A stretch of DNA of 64,000 bases from Streptacidiphilus sp. P02-A3a (GCF_014084105.1 NZ_CP048289.1:7387922-7451921), one strand, 5' to 3'; numbered from the stretch's first letter, positions 1 to 8,583 are shown. Program-made: numbers and translations. The notes: generated from the sequence alone by a model not told the origin.

Positions 1-999
1 CGGGACCGAGTCCACCCGGGCGCCGTCGGTGAGCACCAGGTTGCGGTTCAGCTCGTAGGTCTCGGTGCCCTCGGCGGCGGCCCGGATCAGCACGTCGCCG
101 ATCCACACCGCGCGGGCGTCCCGGCCCTGCAACGCGCCCTTGTAGGCGACGTTGCTGCGGCAGTGCGGGGTGTCGTGGTCGATGAACAGCCGGTGTTCGA
201 GGTGCTGCCCGGCGTCGGCGAAGTACAGGCCGTACAGGTCGGCCTCGCCGCCGGTGGAGCCGTAGACCACCCGCGGGTGCAGCCGCACCAGGTCGCCGCC
301 GAAGGTGATCACCACGGACTTGAACGAGGCGTCGCGGCCGATCAGCGCGGTGTGCTGGGCGACGTGCACGGCGGTGTCGTCCCAGTCCTGCACGGAGACC
401 ACGGTGAGCTTGGCGCCGTCGCCGATCAGGTACTCGACGTTGGCGGCGAGCACGGCGTCGCCGGTGTGCTCGATGACCACCAGCGCCTCGGCGAACGCGC
501 CCAGCTCGACCACCTGGTGGCCGTAGGCGGCGCCGCCCTGGCCCGCGACCGAGATCCGGATCGGCTCGGTCAGGATGGTGTCGCGCGGCACCGAGACCAC
601 GCCGGCCTTCTGGAAGCCGCTGAACGCCTGGGCGGCGACCCGGTCGACCGGCTTCCCGGACTTGCCGACCCGCGGGTCGGTGCGGTCCACCAGCTCGACG
701 GTGACCCCGGCCGGGGCGCTGACGTCGACCTTGACCGCCGCGTCGTCGGCGACGGCGGTTCCGTCGTGCAGACCGCGCAGCCGCGCCAGCGGGGTGAACC
801 GCCAGTTCTCCTCGCGGCCGTTGGGGACCGGGAAGTCGGCCACGTCGTAGGACGCGACCGCGTCGACCCGGGCGTCCACGGGGTGGGCGGTCTCGCGACC
901 GGTCCCGGGCCCGGCGAGCTGCGCGCCGGTCCCGGTGGTGCCGACCTCGATGGAGCCGGCCGTGGTCGAGCCGCCGGGAATGTTGGTGGCCTCAGCCAT
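1..999 (-). CDS. sufD: SufD, Fe-S cluster assembly scaffold subunit (C-terminus beyond window)
   Basis: SufD is a subunit of the SufBCD complex that builds Fe-S clusters in the cytoplasm. The ATG at 999-997 opens a frame that stays open for 333 codons to base 1, so the C-terminus is missing. The first ~35 residues are Gly/Thr-rich and look unstructured. The conserved domain begins around residue 50, with an NWRFTPL segment at about 65-71, followed by a Gly- and Val-rich beta-helix typical of the SufB/SufD family. It starts 54 nt after the sufB stop on the same strand, so it belongs to the sufR-sufB-sufD operon; sufC is expected next, outside the window. Identification rests on family resemblance and operon order; SufB versus SufD is decided by the adjacent longer sufB. 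Confidence 0.93.
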   Translation of the reverse strand, partial: MAEATNIPGGSTTAGSIEVGTTGTGAQLAGPGTGRETAHPVDARVDAVASYDVADFPVPNGREENWRFTPLARLRGLHDGTAVADDAAVKVDVSAPAGVTVELVDRTDPRVGKSGKPVDRVAAQAFSGFQKAGVVSVPRDTILTEPIRISVAGQGGAAYGHQVVELGAFAEALVVIEHTGDAVLAANVEYLIGDGAKLTVVSVQDWDDTAVHVAQHTALIGRDASFKSVVITFGGDLVRLHPRVVYGSTGGEADLYGLYFADAGQHLEHRLFIDHDTPHCRSNVAYKGALQGRDARAVWIGDVLIRAAAEGTETYELNRNLVLTDGARVDSVP

Positions 1000-1053
1000 T
1001 GCTCGTGCTGCTCTCTTTCGTAACGGACGTCTAAGTGGACGGGCGGGGCCGGG

Positions 1054-2466
1054 TCAGCCGACCGAGCCCTCCATCTGCAGCTCGATCAGCCGGTTGAGCT
1101 CCAGCGCGTACTCCATCGGGAGCTCCTTGGCGATCGGCTCGACGAATCCGCGCACGATCATCGCCATCGCCTCGAACTCGGTCATGCCCCGGCTCATCAG
1201 GTAGAACAGCTGGTCCTCGCTGACCTTCGAGACCGTGGCCTCGTGGCCCATGGACACGTCGTCCTCGCGGACGTCCACGTAGGGGTAGGTGTCCGAGCGG
1301 GAGATCGTGTCCACCAGCAGCGCGTCGCACAGGACGTTCGACTTGGCGCCCTTGGAGCCCTCGCCGATCTCGATCAGACCGCGGTAGCTGGTCCGGCCGC
1401 CGCCCCGGGCCACCGACTTGGAGACGATGTTGGAGGAGGTGTTGGGCGCCATGTGGACCATCTTGGCCCCGGCGTCCTGGTGCTGGCCGGCGCCCGCGAA
1501 GGCGATCGACAGGGTCTCGCCCTTGGCGTGCTCGCCCATCAGGTACACGGCCGGGTACTTCATGGTGACCTTGGAGCCGATGTTGCCGTCGACCCACTCC
1601 ATGGTCGCGCCCTCGTGCGCGACGGCACGCTTGGTCACCAGGTTGTAGACGTTGTTCGACCAGTTCTGGATGGTCGTGTAGCGGCAGCGGCCGCCCTTCT
1701 TGACGATGATCTCCACCACCGCGCTGTGCAGCGAGTCGGAGGAGTAGATCGGGGCGGTGCAGCCCTCGACGTAGTGGACGTAGGCGTCCTCGTCGACGAT
1801 GATCAGCGTCCGCTCGAACTGGCCCATGTTCTCGGTGTTGATCCGGAAGTAGGCCTGCAGCGGGATGTCCACGTGCACGCCCTTCGGCACGTAGATGAAC
1901 GATCCGCCGGACCACACCGCGCTGTTCAGCGAGGCGAACTTGTTGTCGCCGACCGGGATGACCGTGCCGAAGTACTCCTGGAACAGCTCCGGGTGCGTCT
2001 TCAGCGCGGTGTCCGTGTCGAGGAAGATCACGCCCTGCTCCTCCAGGTCCTCGCGGATCTGGTGGTAGACGACCTCGGACTCGTACTGGGCGGCGACACC
2101 GGCGACCAGGCGCTGCTTCTCGGCCTCCGGGATGCCCAGCTTGTCGTAGGTGTTCTTGATGTCGGCGGGCAGGTCCTCCCAGGACTCCGCCTGCTTCTCG
2201 GTCGACCGGACGAAGTACTTGATGTTGTCGAAGTCGATGCCGGTCAGGTCGGAACCCCAGGTCGGCATGGGCTTCTTCGCGAACAGCTTGAGGCCCTTGA
2301 GCCGCAGGTTCAGCATCCACTCCGGCTCGGACTTCTTCGCCGAGATGTCGCGGACCACCGCTTCGGACAGGCCGCGCTTGGCGGTCGCCCCGGCGGTGTC
2401 GGAGTCGGACCAGCCGAACTCGTAGGTGCCCAGGCCGTCAAGCTCCGGGTGAGCGGTAGTGGTCAT
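1054..2466 (-). CDS. sufB: SufB, Fe-S cluster assembly scaffold subunit
   Basis: SufB (470 residues, the usual length) is the subunit on which the SufBCD machinery is thought to assemble nascent Fe-S clusters. The start is the ATG at 2466-2464, preceded by GGGAGGAACC and overlapping the sufR stop as ATGA. A frame continues about 100 codons upstream but reads antisense-like sequence and is rejected. The protein shows the SufB N-terminal region, with YEFGWSDSD at about 15-23, and the long parallel beta-helix core. The stop-start overlap implies translational coupling to sufR, so SufR and SufB expression are probably controlled from the single operator upstream of sufR. Confidence 0.97.
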   Translation of the reverse strand: MTTTAHPELDGLGTYEFGWSDSDTAGATAKRGLSEAVVRDISAKKSEPEWMLNLRLKGLKLFAKKPMPTWGSDLTGIDFDNIKYFVRSTEKQAESWEDLPADIKNTYDKLGIPEAEKQRLVAGVAAQYESEVVYHQIREDLEEQGVIFLDTDTALKTHPELFQEYFGTVIPVGDNKFASLNSAVWSGGSFIYVPKGVHVDIPLQAYFRINTENMGQFERTLIIVDEDAYVHYVEGCTAPIYSSDSLHSAVVEIIVKKGGRCRYTTIQNWSNNVYNLVTKRAVAHEGATMEWVDGNIGSKVTMKYPAVYLMGEHAKGETLSIAFAGAGQHQDAGAKMVHMAPNTSSNIVSKSVARGGGRTSYRGLIEIGEGSKGAKSNVLCDALLVDTISRSDTYPYVDVREDDVSMGHEATVSKVSEDQLFYLMSRGMTEFEAMAMIVRGFVEPIAKELPMEYALELNRLIELQMEGSVG

Positions 2467-3215
2467 GCGGGGTTCCTCCCGGAGACTTCGGTGGGGACGA
2501 CGACAGGTGCGGGTACGGAGGGAGCGGGCACGAAGGTGGTGCAGACCCCGTCGCCGTGGGCGATGGTGGCCAGCCGCTGCACGTGGGTGCCCAGCAGCTG
2601 CGAGAAGACCTCGGTCTCGGCCTCGCAGAACTGCGGGAACTGCTCGGCGATGTGCGCGACCGGGCAGTGGTGCTGGCAGAGCTGCTCTCCGGAGGGGGCC
2701 CGCCGCACCGTGGCAGCGTACCCGTCGGTGGAGAGCGCCCCCGCCAGCGCCTCGGTGGGGGTGCACTCGCCGGAATCGGCCAGTGCCTCGCGGTAGCGTT
2801 GGGCGTCGCGGTCCAGCCGCGCCCTGGCGAAGGCGGCCAGCGCCTCACGCCCGGCCTCGCCACCGCCCGCCGCCTCCGAGAGGAAGCGCAGGGCGTCCGC
2901 GGCGAGCTGGTCGTACGCCTGGTAGAAGGCGTCCCGGCCGGAGTCGGTCAGCAGGAACACCTTGGCCGGACGGCCCCGGCCGCGGTGGCCGTAGACCTTC
3001 TGCTCGCGGGCGGCCACCAGTCCGGCCGCGACCAGCGCGTCCAGATGGCGGCGCACGGCGGCCTGGGTGATGCCGAGCCGGTCCGCCAGGTCGGCGGCGC
3101 TGCTGGGGCCGTGGTCCAGAATGGAACGGGCCACGCGGTCGCGTGAGGGCACGGGGCCCTGGGGCACCGCCGGGGCGCCCTCCGGGCTCTCGTTCCGCTC
3201 TCGCATGTATTTCAC
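2463..3215 (-). CDS. sufR: SufR-type Fe-S-sensing transcriptional repressor of the suf operon
   Basis: This is an ArsR/DeoR-like winged-helix regulator of about 250 residues. The helix-turn-helix is at roughly residues 28-70 ([23 protein letters not shown] segment). The C-terminal half carries cysteines at about 180, 184, 197 and 225 (C-x3-C-x12-C-x27-C), the pattern expected of the Fe-S cluster ligands of SufR. Its stop overlaps the sufB start. I chose the GTG at 3215 because it begins exactly at the edge of the CAAC-N6-GTTG operator and matches, as I recall, the VK... N-terminus of streptomycete homologues. An ATG at 3206 and a TTG at 3251 are in the same frame. With the operator touching the start codon, transcription may be leaderless or begin within the operator. 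Function is inferred from family and position. Confidence 0.9.
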   Translation of the reverse strand: MKYMRERNESPEGAPAVPQGPVPSRDRVARSILDHGPSSAADLADRLGITQAAVRRHLDALVAAGLVAAREQKVYGHRGRGRPAKVFLLTDSGRDAFYQAYDQLAADALRFLSEAAGGGEAGREALAAFARARLDRDAQRYREALADSGECTPTEALAGALSTDGYAATVRRAPSGEQLCQHHCPVAHIAEQFPQFCEAETEVFSQLLGTHVQRLATIAHGDGVCTTFVPAPSVPAPVVVPTEVSGRNPA

Positions 3216-3228
3216 AACGCCATTGTTG
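3215..3228. promoter_or_regulatory. SufR operator candidate, CAAC-N6-GTTG
   Basis: CAAC at 3215-3218 and GTTG at 3225-3228 are exact inverted half-sites around a 6-nt spacer (GCCATT). The site abuts the proposed GTG start of sufR. I recall a CAAC-N6-GTTG motif reported for SufR of Streptomyces avermitilis; that memory is unverified here. The location suggests autorepression of sufR-sufB-sufD. Confidence 0.7.
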
Positions 3229-3302
3229 CGTAATTCATTCCGCGGCGACAACCTCCGGTCACACCCGGCGCTGTCTGATGGATCACTAAGGGTTACCTAA
3301 CA

Positions 3303-3330
3303 CTGACCTGGTCCCAGCGCTTCGTAGACT
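3303..3330 (+). promoter_or_regulatory. Probable promoter of the ABC exporter operon, likely leaderless
   Basis: A -35-like CTGACC (3303-3308) and a -10-like TAGACT (3325-3330) are separated by 16 nt. A start point 7-8 nt downstream would fall on the ATG at 3338. No Shine-Dalgarno sequence precedes that ATG. Together this suggests a leaderless mRNA, which is common in this group. Confidence 0.5.
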
Positions 3331-3337
3331 CGTCGCC

Positions 3338-4273
3338 ATGCACTCCCAAGCCGCACAGGCCGCCGTCGAGATCCGGGGCCTGGTCAAGCGCTACGGCGAC
3401 AAGACCGCCGTGAACGGGCTCGACCTCACCGTGGCCACCGGCGCGGTCACCGCCGTCCTCGGCCCCAACGGCGCCGGCAAGACCAGCACCGTGGAGATCT
3501 GCGAGGGCTACCGCCGTCCGGACGCGGGGACGGTCCGGGTGCTCGGCCTGGACCCGGTCGCCGACGCCGCCCGGCTGCGCCCGCGGATCGGGGTGATGCT
3601 CCAGTCCGGCGGCATCTACCCCGGCGCCCGCGCGCTGGAGATGCTGAAGCACACCGCCACCCTGCACGCCCACCCGCTGGACGTGGACGCCCTGGCCGAG
3701 CGGCTGGGCCTCGGCTCCTGCGGCCGGACCAGCTACCGGCGGCTCTCCGGCGGCCAGCAGCAGCGGCTGGCGCTGGCCATGGCCGTGGTCGGCCGCCCGG
3801 AGCTGGTCTTCCTGGACGAGCCCACCGCCGGGCTCGACCCGCACGCCCGGCACGCCACCTGGGACCTGGTCCGCGACCTGCGCGCGGACGGCGTCAGCGT
3901 GGTGCTCACCACCCACCACATGGACGAGGCCGAGGCGCTGGCCGACCACGTCGCCATCGTCGACGGCGGCCGGGTGATCGCCGAGGGCAGCCCGGAGCAG
4001 CTGTGCCAGGCGGACGCGGGCAACACCGTCCGCTTCCGGGCCCGCCCGGGCCTGGAGCTGGCCACGCTGGTCAAGGCGCTGCCGGACGGCAGCCGGGCCA
4101 CCGAGCCGACCCCGGGCAGCTACCTGGTCGAGGGCGCGGTCGATCCGCAGCTGCTGGCGACCGTCACCACCTGGTGCGCGCAGTCCGGGGTGATGCCGGA
4201 ACGGCTCGCCGTCGAGCGGAACACCCTCGAAGACGTCTTCCTCGAACTGACCGGACGGGACCTCCGCGCATGA
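3338..4273 (+). CDS. ABC transporter ATP-binding protein (ABC-2 type exporter)
   Basis: This 311-residue cytoplasmic ATPase powers an ABC-2 type exporter. Walker A GPNGAGKTS is at about 42-50, the signature LSGGQ at about 136-140, Walker B LVFLDEP at about 156-162, and the switch histidine is in TTHHMDEAEAL. The ~100 C-terminal residues form the accessory domain seen in drug- and antibiotic-type exporters (CcmA/DrrA-like). The stop overlaps the permease start as ATGA, so both subunits are made in step. The substrate cannot be told. In Streptomyces a homologous pair lies, as I recall, beside the suf genes, so this is probably a conserved core transporter rather than a resistance import. Confidence 0.93.
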   Translation: MHSQAAQAAVEIRGLVKRYGDKTAVNGLDLTVATGAVTAVLGPNGAGKTSTVEICEGYRRPDAGTVRVLGLDPVADAARLRPRIGVMLQSGGIYPGARALEMLKHTATLHAHPLDVDALAERLGLGSCGRTSYRRLSGGQQQRLALAMAVVGRPELVFLDEPTAGLDPHARHATWDLVRDLRADGVSVVLTTHHMDEAEALADHVAIVDGGRVIAEGSPEQLCQADAGNTVRFRARPGLELATLVKALPDGSRATEPTPGSYLVEGAVDPQLLATVTTWCAQSGVMPERLAVERNTLEDVFLELTGRDLRA

Positions 4274-5034
4274 CCGCCTACACCCCCCGGCCCGGCGCCG
4301 CCCCGATCGGCCGGATGCTGCGCGCGCAGACCGCCCTGGAGACCAGGATGCTGCTGCGCAACGGCGAGCAGCTGCTGCTCACGGTGGTGATCCCGAGCGT
4401 GCTGCTGGTGCTGTTCAGCGCCGTGGACATCGTCAGCACCACCGGCCCGGGGGCGCGGGTGGACTTCCTCGCGCCGGGACTGCTGGCGCTGGCGGTGATG
4501 TCCACCGCGTTCACCGGGCAGGCCATCGCCACCGGCTTCGAGCGCCGCTACGGCGTGCTCAAGCGGCTGGGCGCCAGCCCGCTGCCGCGCTGGGGGCTGA
4601 TGACCGCGAAGACCGGCAGCGTGCTGGTCACCGAGGTACTCCAGGTGGTGCTGCTGTCCGCGATCGCACTGGCGCTGGGCTGGCACCCGCACGGCGACCC
4701 GCTGGCGGTCGCCGCGCTGCTGCTGCTCGGCACCGCCGCCTTCTCCGGCCTGGGGCTGCTGATGGCCGGGACGCTGCGGGCCGAGGCCACGCTGGCCGCC
4801 GCCAACCTGGTCTTCATCCTGCTGCTGCTGGCGGGCGGGGTGGTGGTACCGCTGTCGAAGTTCCCCGGCGCCGTCCGGCCGGTGCTGGAGGCGCTGCCGA
4901 TCAGCGCGCTCTCCGACGGGCTGCGCTCGGTGCTCCAGCAGGGGGCCTCGACGCCGTGGTCCGACCTCGGCATCCTGGCCGTCTGGGCGGTGCTGGGACT
5001 GGCCGCCGCCGGACGCTTCTTCCGCTGGGAGTAG
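4270..5034 (+). CDS. ABC-2 type exporter permease
   Basis: This 254-residue integral membrane protein pairs with the ATPase encoded immediately upstream. The ATG at 4270 lies inside the ATPase stop (ATGA). The sequence shows a short basic cytoplasmic N-terminus (ETRMLLRNGEQ) and about six hydrophobic segments, with an ERRYGVLKRLGASPL cytoplasmic loop typical of ABC-2 permeases (coupling region to the ATPase). The last hydrophobic segment ends in FFRWE at the stop. Substrate unknown; the closest guess from type is export of a lipid, drug or small hydrophobic compound. Confidence 0.92.
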   Translation: MTAYTPRPGAAPIGRMLRAQTALETRMLLRNGEQLLLTVVIPSVLLVLFSAVDIVSTTGPGARVDFLAPGLLALAVMSTAFTGQAIATGFERRYGVLKRLGASPLPRWGLMTAKTGSVLVTEVLQVVLLSAIALALGWHPHGDPLAVAALLLLGTAAFSGLGLLMAGTLRAEATLAAANLVFILLLLAGGVVVPLSKFPGAVRPVLEALPISALSDGLRSVLQQGASTPWSDLGILAVWAVLGLAAAGRFFRWE

Positions 5035-5175
5035 CCGGGCGGTCGCGCGGCGCGGAGTATGGCACCTGGCTCACCGTGTGTGCCCGGATTTCACAGGACA
5101 GCCACAGATCATCACGAAGCTACAACATTCCCAGCGACGCTGCTCCGCCCAATGTTCGATTTCACCGGTTCCCCC

Positions 5176-5181
5176 TACTAT
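5176..5181 (+). promoter_or_regulatory. Possible -10 element upstream of wecB
   Basis: TACTAT lies in the 258-nt space between the exporter genes and wecB. A weak TGTTCG (5153-5158) sits 17 nt upstream as a -35. It would give a leader of roughly 105 nt. The rest of 5035-5292 holds no gene I can support. Confidence 0.3.
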
Positions 5182-5292
5182 CTGCACGACGGCGGCACGG
5201 AGGGGAACGCGTTCTTCACGTCATCCCCACGCGCTCGCGCCGGAACCGCTCGTGAGCTGACGCCCGGGCGCCAGCACTCCATCCGGGGAAAG

Positions 5293-6441
5293 ATGTCCAG
5301 CTCGCCCACTGCCTCCAGCCGCGACATCGCCGTGGTCTTCGGCACCCGTCCCGAGATCATCAAGCTCGCCGGAGTGATCACCGAACTCGGCGACCGGGCC
5401 CGGATCGTGCACACCGGACAGCACTACGACAGCTCGCTGTCCGGCGCCTTCTTCGGCAACTTCGGCCTGCCCGACCCGCACCTGCTGCTGGACGGCGCCA
5501 CCGGCCCCTGGGGCCGCGGGCACCAGGTCGGCACCCTGATCGCCGAGCTGACCCGGGAGTTCACCCTCGACCGACCGCACGCGGTGATCGTCCAGGGCGA
5601 CACCAACAGCACCTCGGCGGGCGCCCAGGCCGCCCACTACTGCGGCATCCCGGTGGTCCACGTCGAGGCCGGGCTGCGCTCCCGGGACCGCTCCATGCCG
5701 GAGGAGATCAACCGCCAGGTCGTCGGCGTGCTCGCCGACCTGCACTGCGCGGCCACCCCGGAGGCCGCCGGGAACCTGCTGGCCGAGGGCGTGCCGGCGG
5801 AGCGGATCCGGGTCACCGGCAACACCGTGGTCGAGGCCACGCTGCGCTCGCTGCCCGCCCCGGCCGACCGGGCCGCCCTGGTCGAGCGCTACGCGGCGCC
5901 CGGCGAGTTCGTCCTGGCCACCTTCCACCGCCCGGAGAACGCGGACGACCCGGTGCGGCTGGCCGCGATCCTGGAGTCGCTGAGCGGCCTCGGACTGCCG
6001 GTGGTGCTGCCGCTGCACCCGCGCACCCGGGCGAAGATCAAGGAGTTCGGCCTGGACGCCACCCACGGGCGGCTGCGGCTGGTCGATCCGGTCGACCACC
6101 CGACCTTCCTGGCCCTGGCGAGCCGCGCCCGGCTGCTGGTCTCCGACTCCGGGGGCGTGCAGGAGGAGACCACGGTGCTGAAGAAGCCGCTGCTGATCGT
6201 CCGCACCAGCACCGAGCGGCCGGAGGCGGTGACCGCGGGCTTCGCCCGGCTGACCACCCCGGGCCCGGACCTGGTCAACGCGGCCCGGCTGCTGCTGGCC
6301 GACACCGGCCTGAGCCGACGGCTGGCGGCGACCCCCTCCCCGTACGGGGACGGGCTGGCGTCCCGGCGGATCAGCGCCGTCGCGGCGGCGCTGGCCGACG
6401 GGCGGCCGGTCCCCGATCCGCTGCTCGTCACCGAGGACTGA
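5293..6441 (+). CDS. wecB: UDP-N-acetylglucosamine 2-epimerase (non-hydrolysing)
   Basis: This enzyme interconverts UDP-GlcNAc and UDP-ManNAc in the cytoplasm, supplying ManNAc units for surface polysaccharide. The 382-residue length is normal for the family. Visible motifs are FGTRPEIIK (about 13-21), HTGQHYD, the EAGLRS segment, the conserved HPR (HPRTRAKI), and the C-terminal SDSGGVQEE that binds the UDP moiety. The ATG at 5293 is preceded by GGGGAAAG. A longer frame exists upstream but its composition and the normal family length argue against it. The gene is followed by a small membrane peptide and a processive glycosyltransferase in the same direction, suggesting a polymer containing ManNAc or GlcNAc. 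Confidence 0.92.
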   Translation: MSSSPTASSRDIAVVFGTRPEIIKLAGVITELGDRARIVHTGQHYDSSLSGAFFGNFGLPDPHLLLDGATGPWGRGHQVGTLIAELTREFTLDRPHAVIVQGDTNSTSAGAQAAHYCGIPVVHVEAGLRSRDRSMPEEINRQVVGVLADLHCAATPEAAGNLLAEGVPAERIRVTGNTVVEATLRSLPAPADRAALVERYAAPGEFVLATFHRPENADDPVRLAAILESLSGLGLPVVLPLHPRTRAKIKEFGLDATHGRLRLVDPVDHPTFLALASRARLLVSDSGGVQEETTVLKKPLLIVRTSTERPEAVTAGFARLTTPGPDLVNAARLLLADTGLSRRLAATPSPYGDGLASRRISAVAAALADGRPVPDPLLVTED

Positions 6442-6522
6442 GCACCCGTTTCGTGCGCCCCCGGCTCCGGGGACGCGCTGTCCCACCCGCACCACACCGC
6501 AAGACAACAAGGAAGGAGCACC

Positions 6523-6699
6523 ATGTACGGAACCGCAGGCAAGGGCGCCGTCGGCGCCGGAGCGGTCCTCGGCGGCGCGCAGCTGGCCGACACCGGCTTC
6601 GGGCTGCCGGGCATAGCCATCACCGTCCTCGCCGTGGCCATGGTCATGGCCGGACTGCTGATGATGCGTTCGGCCCGGGTCGCCCGCGCCAAGCGCTGA
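6523..6699 (+). CDS. 58-residue membrane peptide with an LADTG motif
   Basis: The ATG at 6523 has a strong ribosome site (GGAAGGAG, 6511-6518), and the frame ends at 6699. The protein has a Gly/Ala-rich N-terminus, LADTG at residues 21-25, a hydrophobic stretch at about 29-48, and a basic tail ending ARVARAKR. LAxTG plus membrane segment plus positive tail is the architecture of a class E sortase sorting signal. However, no signal peptide precedes it and there is almost no mature domain. It lies between wecB and a family 2 glycosyltransferase in the same direction, so it may serve the polysaccharide machinery as a small accessory subunit or anchor. The existence of the gene is well supported; the function is a guess. 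Confidence 0.75.
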   Translation: MYGTAGKGAVGAGAVLGGAQLADTGFGLPGIAITVLAVAMVMAGLLMMRSARVARAKR

Positions 6700-6821
6700 C
6701 CCGACCGCACGCGGCGGGCCCGGCCACCGGCCCGCGGCCCCGGCCCTGACCCCAGTGCCCCGGCCCGCCGCCGTGCCCCGCCGCAGCTCCCCGCCGCGTC
6801 CGCCCGGACGCGTCCTTGCCC

Positions 6822-6867
6822 CGTCCGGCAGCACTCGTCCGGCAGTACTCGTCCGGCAGCACTCGTC
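6822..6867. repeat. 14-bp tandem repeat upstream of the glycosyltransferase
   Basis: CGTCCGGCAGCACT occurs at 6822-6835, 6836-6849 (one change, C to T) and 6850-6863, followed by a partial unit CGTC. It ends 15 nt before the glycosyltransferase ATG. It could arise by replication slippage, or act as a repeated binding site. Confidence 0.85.
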
Positions 6868-6882
6868 TGGGAGAACCAGCCC

Positions 6883-8262
6883 ATGCCCACCCCCGCCTCC
6901 TCCGGCCTGCTCTCCCTGGTCTCCCAGATCACCCTGGTACTCAGCTTCCTGTTCCCGCTGTACCTGGTCGGCCTGGTGATGCCGCTGCTGGTGCGGCGCA
7001 GCCGCCGCCCCGGCAAGGCGAGCGACTACGACTGGCACCTGTTCGTCCCCTGCCGCGACGAGGAGGCGGTGATCGGGCAGACCCTGGAGTACCTGCGGGC
7101 CGCCTGCCCGACGGCGCACATCTGGGTGATCGACGACGACTCCGAGGACGCCACCGGCGAGATCGTCCGCTGGGCCGCGCAGCGCGACCGCGGCATCCAC
7201 CTGGTGCAGCGGCGGCGTCCGGAGGCCCGGCAGGGCAAGGGCGAGGCGCTGAACGCGGCGTACCGGATGCTCAACGACTGGCTGCCCGCGCACGCGGACC
7301 GCACCCGGGTCATCGTCGGTGTGTTCGACGCCGACGGCCGACCCGAACCCGGCTGCCTGGACTACGTGGCCGCCCGCCGCTTCCTGGGCCGGCCCGAGGT
7401 CGGCGGGGTGCAGATCGAGGTGCGGATGATGAACCGGGTGGAGCACCGCCCGGCGCCGGACGGCGGGCGGCTGCGCAACCTGTACGCGCGGCTGCTGATC
7501 CGGATGCAGGACCTGGAGTTCCGCGCCCCGGTGGCCGCGCTGCAGCACGCCCGGAAGACCTCCCGCAGCGTCTGCCTGGGCGGCAACGGGCAGTTCGCCC
7601 GGCTCTGCGCGCTGGACGACCTGGCCGCCGAGCGCGGACGCCCGTGGACCGGGCGGCTGCTGGAGGACTTCGAGCTCGGCATGCACCTGCTGCTGGCCGG
7701 GTGGATCAACAGCTTCTGCGCGGACACCTTCGTCGAGCAGGAGGCGCTGTTCGACACCAAGCGCTTCCTGACCCAGCGCACCCGCTGGGCCCAGGGCGTG
7801 ATGCAGTGCCTGCGCTACGTCGGCTCGGTGTGGCGGTCCGACCTGATACCCAACCTGGGCTTCCTGGAGCTGACCTTCTTCCTGGTGCAGCCCTGGCTGC
7901 AACTGCTGGGCGCGCTGCTGTACCCGATCCCGATGGTCGCGCTGCTGGCCTCCTACGCCCGGCACCCGGGCCCGGCGCTGCACTACCTCGCCAACGGCGG
8001 CTGGCACGGGGTCGCGCTCTACCTGGCCATGGCCTTCGGCCAGTTCGTGATCTGGGGTCCGATCTACCGGCGCAAGTGCGAACCGGAGGCCGGCTTCTGG
8101 CGCGCGCTGGGCTGGGGTTTCGCCTACCCGCTGTACCTGGTCTCGCTGTACGTGGTGTCCTGGCGGGCCGTGGGCCGTATCGTGATGGGCCGCAACGGCT
8201 GGGCCAAGACCCGCCGCAACGCGGAACGCTCGGTCACCGGCCCGGTGGCCAAGGAGGCCTGA
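6883..8262 (+). CDS. Processive family 2 glycosyltransferase, membrane-embedded
   Basis: This 459-residue enzyme resembles hyaluronan, NodC and cellulose-type synthases that polymerise a sugar and extrude it through the membrane. One or two N-terminal membrane segments (about 10-36) precede the GT-A domain. The catalytic motifs are intact: DDDS at 84-87, DAD (149-151) for nucleotide and metal binding, ED in LLEDFE (261-262) as the acceptor or general-base motif, and QRTRW at 298-302. Three to four further membrane segments follow. The ATG at 6883 lacks a strong Shine-Dalgarno sequence. The neighbour wecB suggests UDP-ManNAc or UDP-GlcNAc as donor. The polymer is not determinable from sequence. 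Confidence 0.9.
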   Translation: MPTPASSGLLSLVSQITLVLSFLFPLYLVGLVMPLLVRRSRRPGKASDYDWHLFVPCRDEEAVIGQTLEYLRAACPTAHIWVIDDDSEDATGEIVRWAAQRDRGIHLVQRRRPEARQGKGEALNAAYRMLNDWLPAHADRTRVIVGVFDADGRPEPGCLDYVAARRFLGRPEVGGVQIEVRMMNRVEHRPAPDGGRLRNLYARLLIRMQDLEFRAPVAALQHARKTSRSVCLGGNGQFARLCALDDLAAERGRPWTGRLLEDFELGMHLLLAGWINSFCADTFVEQEALFDTKRFLTQRTRWAQGVMQCLRYVGSVWRSDLIPNLGFLELTFFLVQPWLQLLGALLYPIPMVALLASYARHPGPALHYLANGGWHGVALYLAMAFGQFVIWGPIYRRKCEPEAGFWRALGWGFAYPLYLVSLYVVSWRAVGRIVMGRNGWAKTRRNAERSVTGPVAKEA

Positions 8263-8293
8263 GCCCGAGGCGGCCGAGCCGGAGGGGGCGCGC

Positions 8294-8569
8294 ATGCGGC
8301 GAGTCGGGCGGGGTCTGCTGAGCCTGCTCGGGGTGGTGCTGGCGCTGCCCGGCGGCGTGCTCGCCTTCGCGGCCGGGCACCTGCTGTTCAGCCCCGGCTT
8401 CGACAACCCCGGCTGCGGGATGTGCGTCTTCCTGCACTTCGCCGCAGTCCCGTCGCTGGTGGTCGGGGTGGCGCTGCTGGTGCTCGGGGTGGTGCTGTTC
8501 CGGCTCGCCGCGCTCGACCGGGAGGAGGACCCCGAGGCCGTCGCGGGCCCCCTCGGCGAAGATCCGTAA
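8294..8569 (+). CDS. Small membrane protein, unknown function
   Basis: This 91-residue protein has two hydrophobic segments (about 5-30 and 48-72) and a Cys-Gly-Met-Cys loop between them (PGCGMCVF). The C-terminus is acidic and cytoplasmic-looking. The ATG at 8294 follows GGAGGGGG (8281-8288) at good distance. It lies 31 nt behind the glycosyltransferase in the same direction and so may be the last gene of that cassette. I recognise no family; the CxxC between two membrane segments could be redox-active or metal-binding. Confidence 0.75.
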   Translation: MRRVGRGLLSLLGVVLALPGGVLAFAAGHLLFSPGFDNPGCGMCVFLHFAAVPSLVVGVALLVLGVVLFRLAALDREEDPEAVAGPLGEDP

Positions 8570-8583
8570 TCGGGCAATCTACG

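Noticed and set aside
3216-3251. TTG at 3251 as the sufR start
   Set aside because: It would place the operator inside the coding region, and the extra residues do not fit the family N-terminus; the GTG at 3215 or the ATG at 3206 is more likely.
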